DNA of 64,000 nucleotides from Actinacidiphila alni (GCF_900112845.1 NZ_FONG01000016.1:62001-126000), one strand, 5' to 3'; numbered from the stretch's first letter, positions 27,191-35,690 are shown. Translations and numbers: made by a program. Notes: a model not told the origin generated them from the letters alone.

Positions 27191-28555
27191 ATGTCGCTGT
27201 CGCCGCTGTCGCGCATCCGCGCCAACCGCCGTACCGCACAGCCCGCACAGCCGGTTCGGCCCACCCGGATCCCGGGGGAGCGGGCGATGCTCGGCGCGAT
27301 GGCCGTCGACTCGGTGGGTTCCGGGATGTACGTCCCCTTCAGCCTGGTCTTCTTCCACCACATCACCGGCCTGTCCTTCGCGGTGGTCGGCGCGGTGCTC
27401 ACCGCCGTCGGGCTGATCGGCATGGGCGCCCTGCCGCTGGCCGGGGCGGCCGTCGACCGGTACGGCGCGCGCCGCGTCCAGTTGGCGCTCTACGGGGTGC
27501 GCGGCGCCGGGTTCGCGCTCTACCCCTTCGCCGTCGCCCTGCCCGCCTTCGCCGCCGTCGCGCTCGGCACCTCCTTCGGCGACCGTGCCTTCCCCGCCGT
27601 GCAGCAGTCGTACATCGGGGAGGTCGCCCGCGGCGCCGACCGCGACCGGCTCCAGGCCGCCGCCCGCGCCCTGCGCAACGCCGGACTCGGCGGCGGCGCG
27701 CTGCTCGCCTCGCTGATCATCACGGTGGCCGGCGACCGTGGCTTCACCGCCGCCGCCTGGCTGAACGCGGCGAGCTTCGGCCTCGCGGCGCTGCTGATCC
27801 GCAGCGTCCGCCCGGCCCGCACACCCGGCGCCGCCGCCTCCTCCGATGTGCCCGCCTGCACCAAGTGCGGCTACCGGATGGTCTTCGCCGACAAGCCCTT
27901 CCTCGGCCTGACCGTCGCCAACTTCCTCACCGCGCTGGGCTATTCGGCGCTGCCCGTGCTCTTCCCGCTGTTCATCGTGAACACCCTGGCCGGCCCGCAG
28001 TCGCTGACCGGCGCCGCCTTCACCATCAACACCGTGCTGTGCGCCGTCGCCGGGGTCTTCGTCGCCGGGCGGATCCGCCGCCACGGTGCCCGCCGCACCC
28101 GCTCGGCCGCGTTCGGCGCCGCCATCTACGCGACCGCCTTCGCCGCGCTCGCCGCCGTCGCGGCGGTCCGGCCGCACGCCGGATGGGTCGTCGCCGCGGC
28201 CGTCGTCGGACTCGTCACGCTCTACACGGTCGCCGAAATGGTGCACAATCCGTCCGCCGGCACCCTGGCCGTCGCCGCCGCCCCCGAGAACGTACGCGGC
28301 CGGTACATGGCGACCTACCAGCTCTCCTGGTCGCTGGCCGCCACGCTCGCGCCCTCGCTCTTCACGGTCCTGATCGCCGCCGGGGCGTGGCTGCCGTGGG
28401 CCCTGCTCACCGGTACCGCCCTGTCGGCCGCGGTCCTGCTGCTCCGCCTTGAGCCGCACCTGCCGGCCGAGGCGGTACGGCTGACGCCGCCGGCGCCGGT
28501 CGCGGAGCACCGCCCGGAGGTACGGACGGCTCCGGCTCCGGCCGCGGCTGTCTAG
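27191..28555 (+). CDS. MFS transporter
   Basis: 454 residues with about 11-12 membrane helices of the major facilitator superfamily. The loop-2 signature is GAAVDRYGARRVQLAL. The central cytoplasmic loop contains a Cys pair (CTKCGYR near residue 220), unusual for the family and perhaps a metal or redox site. Substrate unknown; control by the divergent MarR suggests export of a drug or metabolite. ATG start taken at the head of the frame; no strong ribosome binding site was picked out. Confidence 0.87.
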   Translation: MSLSPLSRIRANRRTAQPAQPVRPTRIPGERAMLGAMAVDSVGSGMYVPFSLVFFHHITGLSFAVVGAVLTAVGLIGMGALPLAGAAVDRYGARRVQLALYGVRGAGFALYPFAVALPAFAAVALGTSFGDRAFPAVQQSYIGEVARGADRDRLQAAARALRNAGLGGGALLASLIITVAGDRGFTAAAWLNAASFGLAALLIRSVRPARTPGAAASSDVPACTKCGYRMVFADKPFLGLTVANFLTALGYSALPVLFPLFIVNTLAGPQSLTGAAFTINTVLCAVAGVFVAGRIRRHGARRTRSAAFGAAIYATAFAALAAVAAVRPHAGWVVAAAVVGLVTLYTVAEMVHNPSAGTLAVAAAPENVRGRYMATYQLSWSLAATLAPSLFTVLIAAGAWLPWALLTGTALSAAVLLLRLEPHLPAEAVRLTPPAPVAEHRPEVRTAPAPAAAV

Positions 28556-28570
28556 GTCTTCCTCCGCGGT

Positions 28571-28600
28571 GGGCGGCGCCCCTTTCCAGGGGCGCCGCCC
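28571..28600. terminator. bidirectional hairpin terminator
   Basis: Perfect 13-bp stem (GGGCGGCGCCCCT with its complement) and a 4-nt loop, placed between the convergent MFS and MarR genes. Confidence 0.9.
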
Positions 28601-28617
28601 TTGCGCTGTGCGCGGCC

Positions 28618-29040
28618 TCAGTGCGCCGCGAGCCGCTCCACCAGTGCGATGCCGCGGGCCAGCAACTCCCGTTCCTCACCGGTCAGTTCCGCCTCGATCG
28701 CGCGGGCGAGCCAGTCCGCCCTGCGTTCGCGTTCCTCCTCCAGCAGCGCCCGGCCCACGGGCGACAGCTCGACCAGGCTCTTGCGGCCGTCGGTCGGATG
28801 GGCGCGGCGGGTGATCAGCCCCTGCTCCATCAGCAGTCCGACGGCCCGGGCCATGGACTGCGGGCGGACCCGCTGGTCGGCGGCGAGTTCGCTGGTCGTC
28901 ATGGCGCCGTCGCGGTCCAGCGCGCCGAGCACGGCCACCTGGCCGAGCGGCATCTGGTCCTCCTGCTTCACGCGTCGCGTGAGCTTTCCCATCGCGGTGC
29001 GCAGCTCGGCCGCGACGGCGGCGGATTCAGGAAGGGGCAT
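28618..29040 (-). CDS. MarR-family transcriptional regulator
   Basis: 140 residues: VAVLGALDRDGAMTTSELAA, then the recognition helix QRVRPQSMARAVGLLMEQG and the wing ITRRAHPTDGRKSLVELSP. It is divergent from the enolase gene, with repeat-rich DNA between them. ATG at 29040 gives the usual MarR length; no strong ribosome binding site precedes it. Target is unknown, the enolase being the obvious candidate. Confidence 0.88.
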   Translation of the reverse strand: MPLPESAAVAAELRTAMGKLTRRVKQEDQMPLGQVAVLGALDRDGAMTTSELAADQRVRPQSMARAVGLLMEQGLITRRAHPTDGRKSLVELSPVGRALLEEERERRADWLARAIEAELTGEERELLARGIALVERLAAH

Positions 29041-29210
29041 GCCGCATGTTAACGCAGCGTAGCTGTGCGGCGCGGCTGCGCAGCATTGCTGAACAGCAGA
29101 ACTGAACAGCGCAACTGTGCAGCGTTGCTGTAGAGTCTCCGGGTGTCGGGACCAGCGCCACCGTCGCCGCAGCCGGGCGCCGGCACGCACGCCACCACGG
29201 GAGGACTCCC
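29041..29210. promoter_or_regulatory. repeat-rich divergent promoter of marR and enolase
   Basis: About 29060-29135 consists of overlapping copies of CAGC/GCTG motifs (for example CAGCATTGCTG, GCTGAACAGC, ACTGAACAGCGC, CAGCGTTGCTG) that form several short inverted and direct repeats. Such clustering near the regulator start suggests multiple MarR binding sites. Confidence 0.5.
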
Positions 29211-30488
29211 ATGACCGCCATCACCTCCGTCACCGGCCGCCGCGTCCTGGACAGCCGGGGCAACCCCACCGTCGAGGTGGACGTCGAACTCGCCGACGGT
29301 TCGCTCGGCCGCGCCGCCGTCCCCTCCGGCGCCTCCACCGGCGCCCGCGAGGCCGTCGAACTCCGCGACGGCGACCCGGCCCGCTGGCACGGCAAGGGCG
29401 TCGACCGGGCCGTCCAGCACGTCGATACGGAACTGGCCGCCGTCGCTCTCGGCCGCGACGCCGAGGACCAGGCGGGCCTGGACGCGGCCCTGATCGCCGC
29501 CGACGGCACCCCCACGAAGGCCCGGCTCGGCGCCAACGCGATCCTCGGCGTCTCCCTCGCCGCCGCCAAGGCCGCTGCCGCCGCCCACCGGCTGCCGCTC
29601 TACCGCTGGCTCGGCGGCGCCGACGCCCGGCTGCTGCCCGTCCCGATGATGAACATCGTCAACGGCGGTGCCCACGCCGACAATCCGCTGGATTTCCAGG
29701 AGTTCATGATCGCGCCCATCGGCGCGGCCACCTTCGCCGAGGCCGTCCGCATGGGGTCCGAGATCTTCCACACCCTGCGCCGCGACCTGCTCGCCGCCGG
29801 GCACTCCACCGGCGTCGGCGACGAAGGGGGCTTCGCCCCCGACCTGCGCACCGCCGAGGAAGCGCTCGACTTCGTGGTCGCCGCCGTCGAACGCGCCGGC
29901 TACCGGCCCGGCACCGACATCGGCCTCGTCATGGACCCGGCCTCCTCCGAGTTCTTCCGTGACGGGGTCTACGACTACGCCGGCGAGGGCGTCCGCCGTA
30001 CCCCCGCCGAACATGCGGACCACCTGATCAAGCTCATCGACGCCTACCCCGTCGTCTCCGTCGAGGACCCCATGGCCGAGGACGACCTCGACGGGTGGCG
30101 CGACCTCACCGCCCGCGTCGGCGGCCGCTGCCAGCTCACCGGGGACGACGTCTTCTGCACCGACGAAGCGCTGCTTCGCGAGGGCATCGCCACGGGTGTC
30201 GGCAACTCCGTCCTGGTCAAGGTCAACCAGATCGGCACCCTCACCGAGGCCCTCGGGACCGTGGGCGCCGCCCACCGGGCCGGCTGGACCGTCGTCATCT
30301 CCCACCGCTCCGGCGAGACGGAGGACACCACCATCGCGGACCTCGCCGTCGCCACCGGCTGCGGTCAGATCAAGACCGGCTCCCTCTCCCGGTCCGACCG
30401 CACCGCCAAGTACAACCAACTCCTCCGCATCGAGGAGGAGTTGGGCTCCACGGCCCAATACGCGGGCACCTCAGCCCTGGCCCGCTAG
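29211..30488 (+). CDS. eno: enolase (phosphopyruvate hydratase), probable second copy
   Basis: 425 residues, full-length enolase. It converts 2-phosphoglycerate to phosphoenolpyruvate. Visible signatures: DSRGNPTVEV, VPSGASTGAREAVELRD, NIVNGGAHADN, VSVEDPMAEDD, and the catalytic Lys/Ser region VISHRSGETEDTTIADLAV with GQIKTGSLSRSDR. ATG start after a GGGAGG box. Streptomyces usually carry the housekeeping enolase beside septum/ftsB-type genes; this copy sits alone next to a MarR regulator, which suggests a conditional paralogue (inference). Confidence 0.93.
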   Translation: MTAITSVTGRRVLDSRGNPTVEVDVELADGSLGRAAVPSGASTGAREAVELRDGDPARWHGKGVDRAVQHVDTELAAVALGRDAEDQAGLDAALIAADGTPTKARLGANAILGVSLAAAKAAAAAHRLPLYRWLGGADARLLPVPMMNIVNGGAHADNPLDFQEFMIAPIGAATFAEAVRMGSEIFHTLRRDLLAAGHSTGVGDEGGFAPDLRTAEEALDFVVAAVERAGYRPGTDIGLVMDPASSEFFRDGVYDYAGEGVRRTPAEHADHLIKLIDAYPVVSVEDPMAEDDLDGWRDLTARVGGRCQLTGDDVFCTDEALLREGIATGVGNSVLVKVNQIGTLTEALGTVGAAHRAGWTVVISHRSGETEDTTIADLAVATGCGQIKTGSLSRSDRTAKYNQLLRIEEELGSTAQYAGTSALAR

Positions 30489-30521
30489 GGCCCGCACCTC
30501 TGCGAAGGAGGGTGCTTCTCC

Positions 30522-30735
30522 AGGGGCGCGGGGAACTGCGCGCTCAGGCCGCGCGGGCCGCGGGTGAAAAACCGCCCCCAGCGGGGCAGATGCTGTTGTT
30601 TTTGCGACCACCGGCCGGTGGGGGCTGAGCGCGCAGTTCCCCGCGCCCCTAAAAACATGACTCCCGCACTCCGCAGGAGATCAGGCACCCCCGACAGGAG
30701 ATCACGCACCGCCCTCCGCAGGAGATCAGGCACCC
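30522..30735 (+). repeat. dispersed inverted-repeat element, copy A with tail
   Basis: Core 30522-30650 has perfect 25-bp terminal inverted repeats (30522-30546, 30626-30650; arm begins AGGGGCGCGGGGAACTGCGC) around a conserved centre containing GCCCCCAGCGGGGCAGA. The tail 30651-30735 holds three imperfect units of the CCGCAGGAGATCAGGCACC type and matches copy B's tail with one difference. It lies 33 bp after the enolase stop, between convergent genes. Confidence 0.9.
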
Positions 30736-31991
30736 ACCTCCGCGAGGTGCGGGCTTGCCGGGCCGGAGGCCAGGTTGCGGCCGAAGGGGGCCCAGGCCAT
30801 GGCGGTGACCACCGCCATGGCCACGGCGGCGAACCAGAAGGGCGCGGTGACGCCCCGCCAGCGGGCGAGGGGCCCACCGAGAAGGGCCCCGAGAGCGTTG
30901 CCCCCGATGGCGAGCATCATGAAGACACTCTGCACGCGCCCGCGCAGCGCCTCCGGCACCCTCCGCTGCCGAATCGTCGTCTCGACCCCGGCGAAAACGG
31001 AGCTGTGCACGCCGAAGACGACGAGGACGGCGGCCGAGACCCAGGCCAGGGACGACAGGCCGAGCCCGACATGCGTGCACGTCTCGACGATCAGCCCCAC
31101 CCGCAAAAGCGTCGCCGCACGAAAGCGGGACTGGAGCCGCGGCGCCCACAGCGCACCGAAGACCCCGCCGACGGCGCTCGCGGACAGCAGCAGCCCGAAA
31201 CCGATGTCACCGATCCCGAGCCGGTCGCGGGCGTAGAGCACCAGGATGGAGAAGCCGGAGGTCAGCGTGACGTTCATCAGGCACAGGGCGAGCGCCATCG
31301 TGCGGATGGTCGGCTCGTGCCAGAGCCAGCGCACACCGACGGCGATGTCGGCCCGTACGGAAGGCCGTTGACCCTCGTCCGCATCGCCGGCCGGGGCCGC
31401 GGCCCCGCTCCGTACGCCGCGCATCATCGCGACGAGCAGGGCGGAGGCGACGAAGGACGAGGCGTCGACGCCGAAGGGCAGGGCCGCGGCCACCACGAAG
31501 AGCGCCGCCCCGAGCGGCCGGCCGGCGAATTTGTTGAGGACGAAGTAGGAGCCGTGCAGCCGCGAGTTGGCACTTGGCAGGGCGTCGGCCGCGACGACGG
31601 CGGGCACCATCGTGGCCGCCGCGTTCTCCGCGAGGGTCTCACCGGTGCCGAGCAGGAAGGCGATGGCGTAGACGACGGGGATCGAGGCGTCGCCCGACCA
31701 GACGGTGACCGCGAGCAGCGCGGTCAGCCCGCCCCGGAGCAGGTCGACCGCGACGATCAACCGCTGCTTGTCGAGCCGGTCGATGACGACTCCGCTGACC
31801 AAGGAGAAGAGCAGCCAGGGCAGTTGCTGCACGAAGACCGCGAGCCCGACGAGGACCGGGTCGTCGGACACCGACGCGACCAGCAGCGGCGCCGCCGCCG
31901 CGACCACCCCGTCGCCGAGCGTCGACACCGAATTCGCCGCCCACAGCAACCCGAAGTTCCGGCCGAGCCCACCGAGCCCCGGCACCGCCAT
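30726..31991 (-). CDS. MFS transporter
   Basis: 421 residues with about 12 membrane helices, of the EntS/MefE-like MFS group (VSTLGDGVVAAAAPLLVASV at the start; SGVVIDRLDKQRL in loop 2-3; VHSSVFAGVETTIRQRRVPE late). Substrate unknown. ATG at 31991 begins a typical first helix; the frame is open further upstream without family-like sequence. The stop codon and last residues lie inside the tail of dispersed repeat copy A. Confidence 0.85.
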   Translation of the reverse strand: MAVPGLGGLGRNFGLLWAANSVSTLGDGVVAAAAPLLVASVSDDPVLVGLAVFVQQLPWLLFSLVSGVVIDRLDKQRLIVAVDLLRGGLTALLAVTVWSGDASIPVVYAIAFLLGTGETLAENAAATMVPAVVAADALPSANSRLHGSYFVLNKFAGRPLGAALFVVAAALPFGVDASSFVASALLVAMMRGVRSGAAAPAGDADEGQRPSVRADIAVGVRWLWHEPTIRTMALALCLMNVTLTSGFSILVLYARDRLGIGDIGFGLLLSASAVGGVFGALWAPRLQSRFRAATLLRVGLIVETCTHVGLGLSSLAWVSAAVLVVFGVHSSVFAGVETTIRQRRVPEALRGRVQSVFMMLAIGGNALGALLGGPLARWRGVTAPFWFAAVAMAVVTAMAWAPFGRNLASGPASPHLAEVGA

Positions 31992-32189
31992 CCGCTTCCA
32001 CCCCTCCCCGACCCCGCCGGCCAAAGCCGCCGACGCTACCCGCCCGGCGAGCGCCCCCTCCACCGGTTTTCCGCCCGGTGCGATGAGTTCCGGCCGGCGA
32101 CCGGACGAAGGCCCGCGACTGGTACGCGTGACCGACCTTGCCCCCGACACCAACAGCCTCACCCTCGCCGAGGCCCCCACGGCGTGACC

Positions 32190-32609
32190 TCACTCCTCGC
32201 CCCGCGTCACCTCGGCCCATACGACCTTGCCGACGCCGTCGCGCCCGCCGAACCCCCACCGGCCCCCGGTAAGAGCGTCCACCAGGGCCAGGCCCCGGCC
32301 GCCTTCTGCCAGTTCGCCAGGCTCGGCGGCCCGGCGCTCGGGCCGGTCGGCCGAACCGTCGTGCACCTCGATCCGCACCCCGTCCGCGAGCCGCGCGTAG
32401 ACGGTGCCGATCTCGCTCCCTACGAGCGTGCCGCGCCGGGCGTGCTGGAGGGCGTTGGTCATCAGCTCCGACAGGACGAGCGAGGCCGCGTCGGTGAGAC
32501 CGTGGAGCTTCCACTCGGCGAGGATGACGGCGAGTTGGTGCCGCGCGTCGGGGACGGAGCTTCTGACGGCCGGCCACAGCACTAATTCATGAGCCGGGGA
32601 TGCGTGCAT
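32190..32609 (-). CDS. ATP-binding protein, RsbW-type anti-sigma-like
   Basis: 139 residues of the HATPase_c/GHKL fold: LVLSELMTNALQHAR (N box), GVRIEVHDGSADRP (G1) and EGGRGLALVDALTGGRWG (G2). Such small proteins are Ser/Thr kinases or anti-sigma factors. In Streptomyces they often pair with an XRE/DUF5753 regulator and DUF397 genes, as here (divergent at 32748). ATG start with GGAAGG 7 nt upstream. Confidence 0.87.
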   Translation of the reverse strand: MHASPAHELVLWPAVRSSVPDARHQLAVILAEWKLHGLTDAASLVLSELMTNALQHARRGTLVGSEIGTVYARLADGVRIEVHDGSADRPERRAAEPGELAEGGRGLALVDALTGGRWGFGGRDGVGKVVWAEVTRGEE

Positions 32610-32747
32610 GAGCTGACCTTCCGGTGGGGTGCGAATTGCCGGACCCACGGGACGATCACCGTGGGTAGCTCTAGAGTTGCCGTACGCAAGCTCCCCGCAG
32701 AAGGGGCGGGCGTTGACACTCGGCTTTGTCACGACGGAGACCGGCCC

Positions 32748-33572
32748 ATGGCATACGCGGACGACGGCGAACTCACCTCCGACACCTCCCTTCTCCACTT
32801 CTACGGCGAGGATCTGAAGCGCCGCCGCGAGGAAGCGGGTCTCAAGCAGACGAAGTTCGCGGCGGAGGCGCTGATCGCGCCGTCACTGCTGAGCAAGATC
32901 GAGAGCGGCAAACGGCTGCCCAGCAAGGAGCTTTCGGTTCTGGCCGACGCCCGGTTCGGCACCGGGGACCACTTCCAGCGCTTGTGGCCGCTGGTGATCA
33001 AGTACGCGTACCCGTCGTGGTTCCGGCCGTTCGTGGAACTGGAGGCGACGGCGCGAGCCATCCGGTCGTTCCAAGTCCAGGTCGTCCCCGGGCTGTTACA
33101 GACGCAGGAGTACGCGCGGGCCGTGCTTGAAGCGGGCCGTCTGGATCCGGACCGCGTCGAGGAGCTGCTCGCCGCCCGCGTGGTGCGGCAGGACATCCTC
33201 ACCCGGGAGAACCCGCCCGAGCTGTGGGTCGTGCTCGACGAGACCGTCCTGCGGCGGCCGATGGGCTCGTCCGAGGTCTTCGCCGGTCAGCTCCAACGCC
33301 TGCTCGAAGCAACGGAGTCGGCGCGTACGGTGCTCCAGGTCATCCCGTTCTCGGCCGGTGGCCATGCCGGCAACAACGGAGCCTTCTCCGCCTTGGCGAT
33401 GGACGAGGGCCCCGATGTCGTCTACGTGGACGGTCTGCTCCAGGGGCAGATCCACGCCGATCCGGCCGAGGTCAGGGCAGCGACCAGAATCTATACTCTT
33501 CTCCAGGCCGGAGCCCTTTCCCCGGCAGCGTCACTCGATCTGATTCGTACCGTCATGAAGGACCACCGATGA
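32748..33572 (+). CDS. XRE-family regulator with DUF5753 domain (WhiJ-like)
   Basis: 274 residues. Helix-turn-helix at about 18-75 (LKQTKFAAEALIAPSLLSK, then GKRLPSKE); DUF5753 at about 90-270 (FQVQVVPGLLQTQEYAR, HAGNNGAFSALAM, YVDGLLQGQI). Streptomyces regulators of this type work with the following DUF397 protein in developmental control. Codon 117 is TTA, the rare leucine codon read by the bldA tRNA, so translation may be developmentally limited. ATG with GGAGA 8 nt upstream; the open frame extends further upstream without family-like sequence. Stop overlaps the next start as ATGA. Confidence 0.92.
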   Translation: MAYADDGELTSDTSLLHFYGEDLKRRREEAGLKQTKFAAEALIAPSLLSKIESGKRLPSKELSVLADARFGTGDHFQRLWPLVIKYAYPSWFRPFVELEATARAIRSFQVQVVPGLLQTQEYARAVLEAGRLDPDRVEELLAARVVRQDILTRENPPELWVVLDETVLRRPMGSSEVFAGQLQRLLEATESARTVLQVIPFSAGGHAGNNGAFSALAMDEGPDVVYVDGLLQGQIHADPAEVRAATRIYTLLQAGALSPAASLDLIRTVMKDHR

Positions 33573-33790
33573 GCATCGATCACCCGCCCGTCGCCCCGGC
33601 GTGGCGCAAGTCCAGCTACAGCGGTTCCAACGGCGGCGACTGCGTCGAGGTCGCGGACAACGTCCCCGGCACGGTCCCCGTCCGGGACTCCAAGGACCCC
33701 CAGGGCCCCGCCCTGGCCTTCTCCGCCGACGCCTGGACGGCGTTCGTTGCCGACGTGAAGGCGGACCGTTTCAAGTGGGACCACCGATGA
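33569..33790 (+). CDS. DUF397 domain protein, first copy
   Basis: 73 residues with the DUF397 signature AWRKSSYSGSNGGDCVEVA and VPVRDSKDPQGPALAFS. DUF397 proteins act as partners (often antagonists) of the adjacent XRE/DUF5753 regulator. ATGA overlap with that gene indicates coupled translation. Tandem duplicate of the next gene; offset 218 bp. Confidence 0.92.
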   Translation: MSIDHPPVAPAWRKSSYSGSNGGDCVEVADNVPGTVPVRDSKDPQGPALAFSADAWTAFVADVKADRFKWDHR

Positions 33791-33996
33791 GCATCGAACA
33801 CCCGCCCGTCACGGCGTGGCGCAAGTCCAGCTACAGCGGTTCCAATGGGGGGAATTGCGTCGAGGTCGGCGACGGTATTCCCGGCGTGATTCCGGTCCGG
33901 GACTCCAAGGACCCCCAGGGCCCGGCCCTGGCCTTCTCCGCCGACGCCTGGACCGCCTTCGTGGCGGCCGTGAAGGCGGACCGCTTCCCGGTCTGA
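33787..33996 (+). CDS. DUF397 domain protein, second copy
   Basis: 69 residues, near-identical to the preceding gene (TAWRKSSYSGSNGGNCVEVG, IPVRDSKDPQGPALAFS) but differing in the central loop and C-terminus. Starts with an ATGA overlap on the first copy. Same presumed role; having two suggests different partner strength or dosage (inference). Confidence 0.92.
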   Translation: MSIEHPPVTAWRKSSYSGSNGGNCVEVGDGIPGVIPVRDSKDPQGPALAFSADAWTAFVAAVKADRFPV

Positions 33997-34007
33997 GGAA
34001 CATCGGC

Positions 34008-34042
34008 GGCGCCCGGTGCTGGGGGGACCGGCACCGGGCGCC
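34008..34042. terminator. hairpin terminator after the DUF397 pair
   Basis: Perfect 12-bp stem (GGCGCCCGGTGC with its complement) and 11-nt loop, between the convergent DUF397 and phosphoesterase genes. Confidence 0.88.
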
Positions 34043-34061
34043 GTCGTGTGCGGACCGAAGG

Positions 34062-35489
34062 TCAGATGCGGGGGCGGTGGCCGCGTTCCTGCTTGGGGAA
34101 GTGCTGGTCGGCGCCCGGGAGGGTGGGCTTGGGGAGGGTGGCGACCTCCTCCTTGGCCTCTTCCAGCTGCTCGGCCGTGTCGTCGGGGAGGCGCGGCGGG
34201 CGGCGGTGCTCGTCGCGGAAGCGGAAGGCGGAGGTGAGGTCGCCGAAGGTGCGGCGGCGCCACTGGCTGATGTTGGGCTCCTCGACACCGGTGAAGCGTT
34301 CGAGGAATTGCAGCACCGAGGTGTGGTCGAACGCCTCGCCCGCGACCCAGCCGCCCACCGTCCAGGGCGAGATGACGATCGCGGGGACGCGGAAGCCGCC
34401 GCCGATCGGCAGCCCCTGGATGAATTCGTCGGGCGTGCCCGGCTTCGGCGTCGGCGGCACGACGTGGTCGAACAGCCCGTCGTTCTCGTCGTAGTTGAGG
34501 ATGAAGGCGGTCTTCGCCCACACCTTCGGGTTGGATGCGATGGCCTCGATCTTGGAGGCCACGAAGTCCGCGCCCGCGGCGGGCAGATAGTCCGGGTGCT
34601 CCGACTGGTAGCTGGTCGGCAGGATCCAGGAGACGGCCGGCAGCCGGTCGTTGCGCGCGTCGTCCTCGAAGGTGCCCTCGGGCTGGAAGACCATGCCGCG
34701 GTCGTACAGCGGGTCACCCGGCTTGGCGTCCTGGAACTGCTGGAATTCCGACAGCATGTTGGTGCCGTAGTTGTCGGTCTCCTGGTAGACCCGCCAGTCG
34801 ACCCCGGCCGCCTGGAGCCGCTCGGCGTACGTCGTCCAGGTGTACGGCTTCGGCGCGGAATTGGAGATCACCGGGCCGCCCTTGGTGCCGCCCGGGTCGA
34901 CCGTACCGGTCATCCAGTACAGCCGGTTGGGCCAGGTCGGGCCCATGATCGAGCAGAAGTAGTTGTCGCAGATGGTGAACGCCTCGGCCAGCGCGAACTG
35001 GAACGGGATGTCCTCGCGCGTGTAATAGCCCATCACATAGGGGCCGTTGACGCCGTCGGCGGCGCGGTGCGCGGGCAGCCACTGGTCCATCTTCCCGCCG
35101 TTCCACGCCTGGTGCTGCACGGAGTAGGCGTGACTGGTGGACGGGATCGCCTGGGCGCTGGTGCTGTGGGTGTCGAGGTGGAACGGCAGCAGATAGCCGT
35201 CGGGGTTCTCCGCGTCGGGCTGGTAGAAGACCGAGCGGCCGGTGGAGAGCTTCTTCGCGTGCGGGTCGTTGAAGCCGCGGACGCCGGAGAGCGTGCCGAA
35301 GTAGTGGTCGAAGGAGCGGTTCTCCTGCATCAGCAGCACGACGTGCTCGATGTCGCGGAGCGAGCCGTGCCGCGGCGGCCCGGCCGCCACCGCCTTCTGC
35401 ACGCTGGGCGGCAGCAGGCTCAGCGCCGCGGCGCCGCCCACCGCGCCCGCCGCCGAACCGAGGAGTCTGCGTCGCGTCAACTCGGGCAT
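34062..35489 (-). CDS. Tat-exported phosphoesterase (phospholipase C/acid phosphatase family)
   Basis: 475 residues. Twin-arginine signal (LTRRRLLGSAAGAVGGAAA), then the phosphoesterase domain: HVVLLMQENRSFDHYFG near residue 49, GPTWPNRLYWMTG, and FILNYDENDGLFDHVVPP. These match the bacterial phospholipase C/acid phosphatase AcpA superfamily, which cleaves phosphate esters outside the cell. The C-terminus is a charged helix and Lys/Pro-rich tail. ATG with AAGGAGGG 7 nt upstream. A possible PHO box lies about 100 bp upstream, fitting phosphate-starvation control. True substrate unknown. Confidence 0.9.
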   Translation of the reverse strand: MPELTRRRLLGSAAGAVGGAAALSLLPPSVQKAVAAGPPRHGSLRDIEHVVLLMQENRSFDHYFGTLSGVRGFNDPHAKKLSTGRSVFYQPDAENPDGYLLPFHLDTHSTSAQAIPSTSHAYSVQHQAWNGGKMDQWLPAHRAADGVNGPYVMGYYTREDIPFQFALAEAFTICDNYFCSIMGPTWPNRLYWMTGTVDPGGTKGGPVISNSAPKPYTWTTYAERLQAAGVDWRVYQETDNYGTNMLSEFQQFQDAKPGDPLYDRGMVFQPEGTFEDDARNDRLPAVSWILPTSYQSEHPDYLPAAGADFVASKIEAIASNPKVWAKTAFILNYDENDGLFDHVVPPTPKPGTPDEFIQGLPIGGGFRVPAIVISPWTVGGWVAGEAFDHTSVLQFLERFTGVEEPNISQWRRRTFGDLTSAFRFRDEHRRPPRLPDDTAEQLEEAKEEVATLPKPTLPGADQHFPKQERGHRPRI

Positions 35490-35588
35490 GAACGTCCCTC
35501 CTTGAGGAGCATCGAGGAGCTTCGGTGCGGGTCCTGGTCAGGGACCCGTCGAAACTCTGGTGCGCTCAAGGCATGGGGCGATGGGGGT

Positions 35589-35610
35589 GGTTGATGAACA
35601 AGTGAGCAAC
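35589..35610 (-). promoter_or_regulatory. possible PHO box (PhoP site)
   Basis: On the minus strand, two adjacent 11-bp units read GTTGCTCACTT and GTTCATCAACC, the spacing and pattern of Streptomyces PhoP direct repeats. It is 100 bp upstream of the phosphoesterase start in the correct orientation. The match to consensus is partial. Confidence 0.45.
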
Positions 35611-35690
35611 GGGACGTAAGCGGTTGGCCAAGTCATGACCCTCTTTACCGGGGCATTGCCCGGAGCCGGCTCACGGCCACCCGAATGACG

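Noticed and set aside
30651..30735. Possible CRISPR-like repeats
   Set aside because: Three short imperfect units with almost no spacers and no cas genes; they are the tail of a dispersed element.
32713..32718. TTGACA as -35 for the XRE gene
   Set aside because: No -10-like hexamer at 16-19 nt and the hexamer is only 35 bp from the start codon; chance match is likely.
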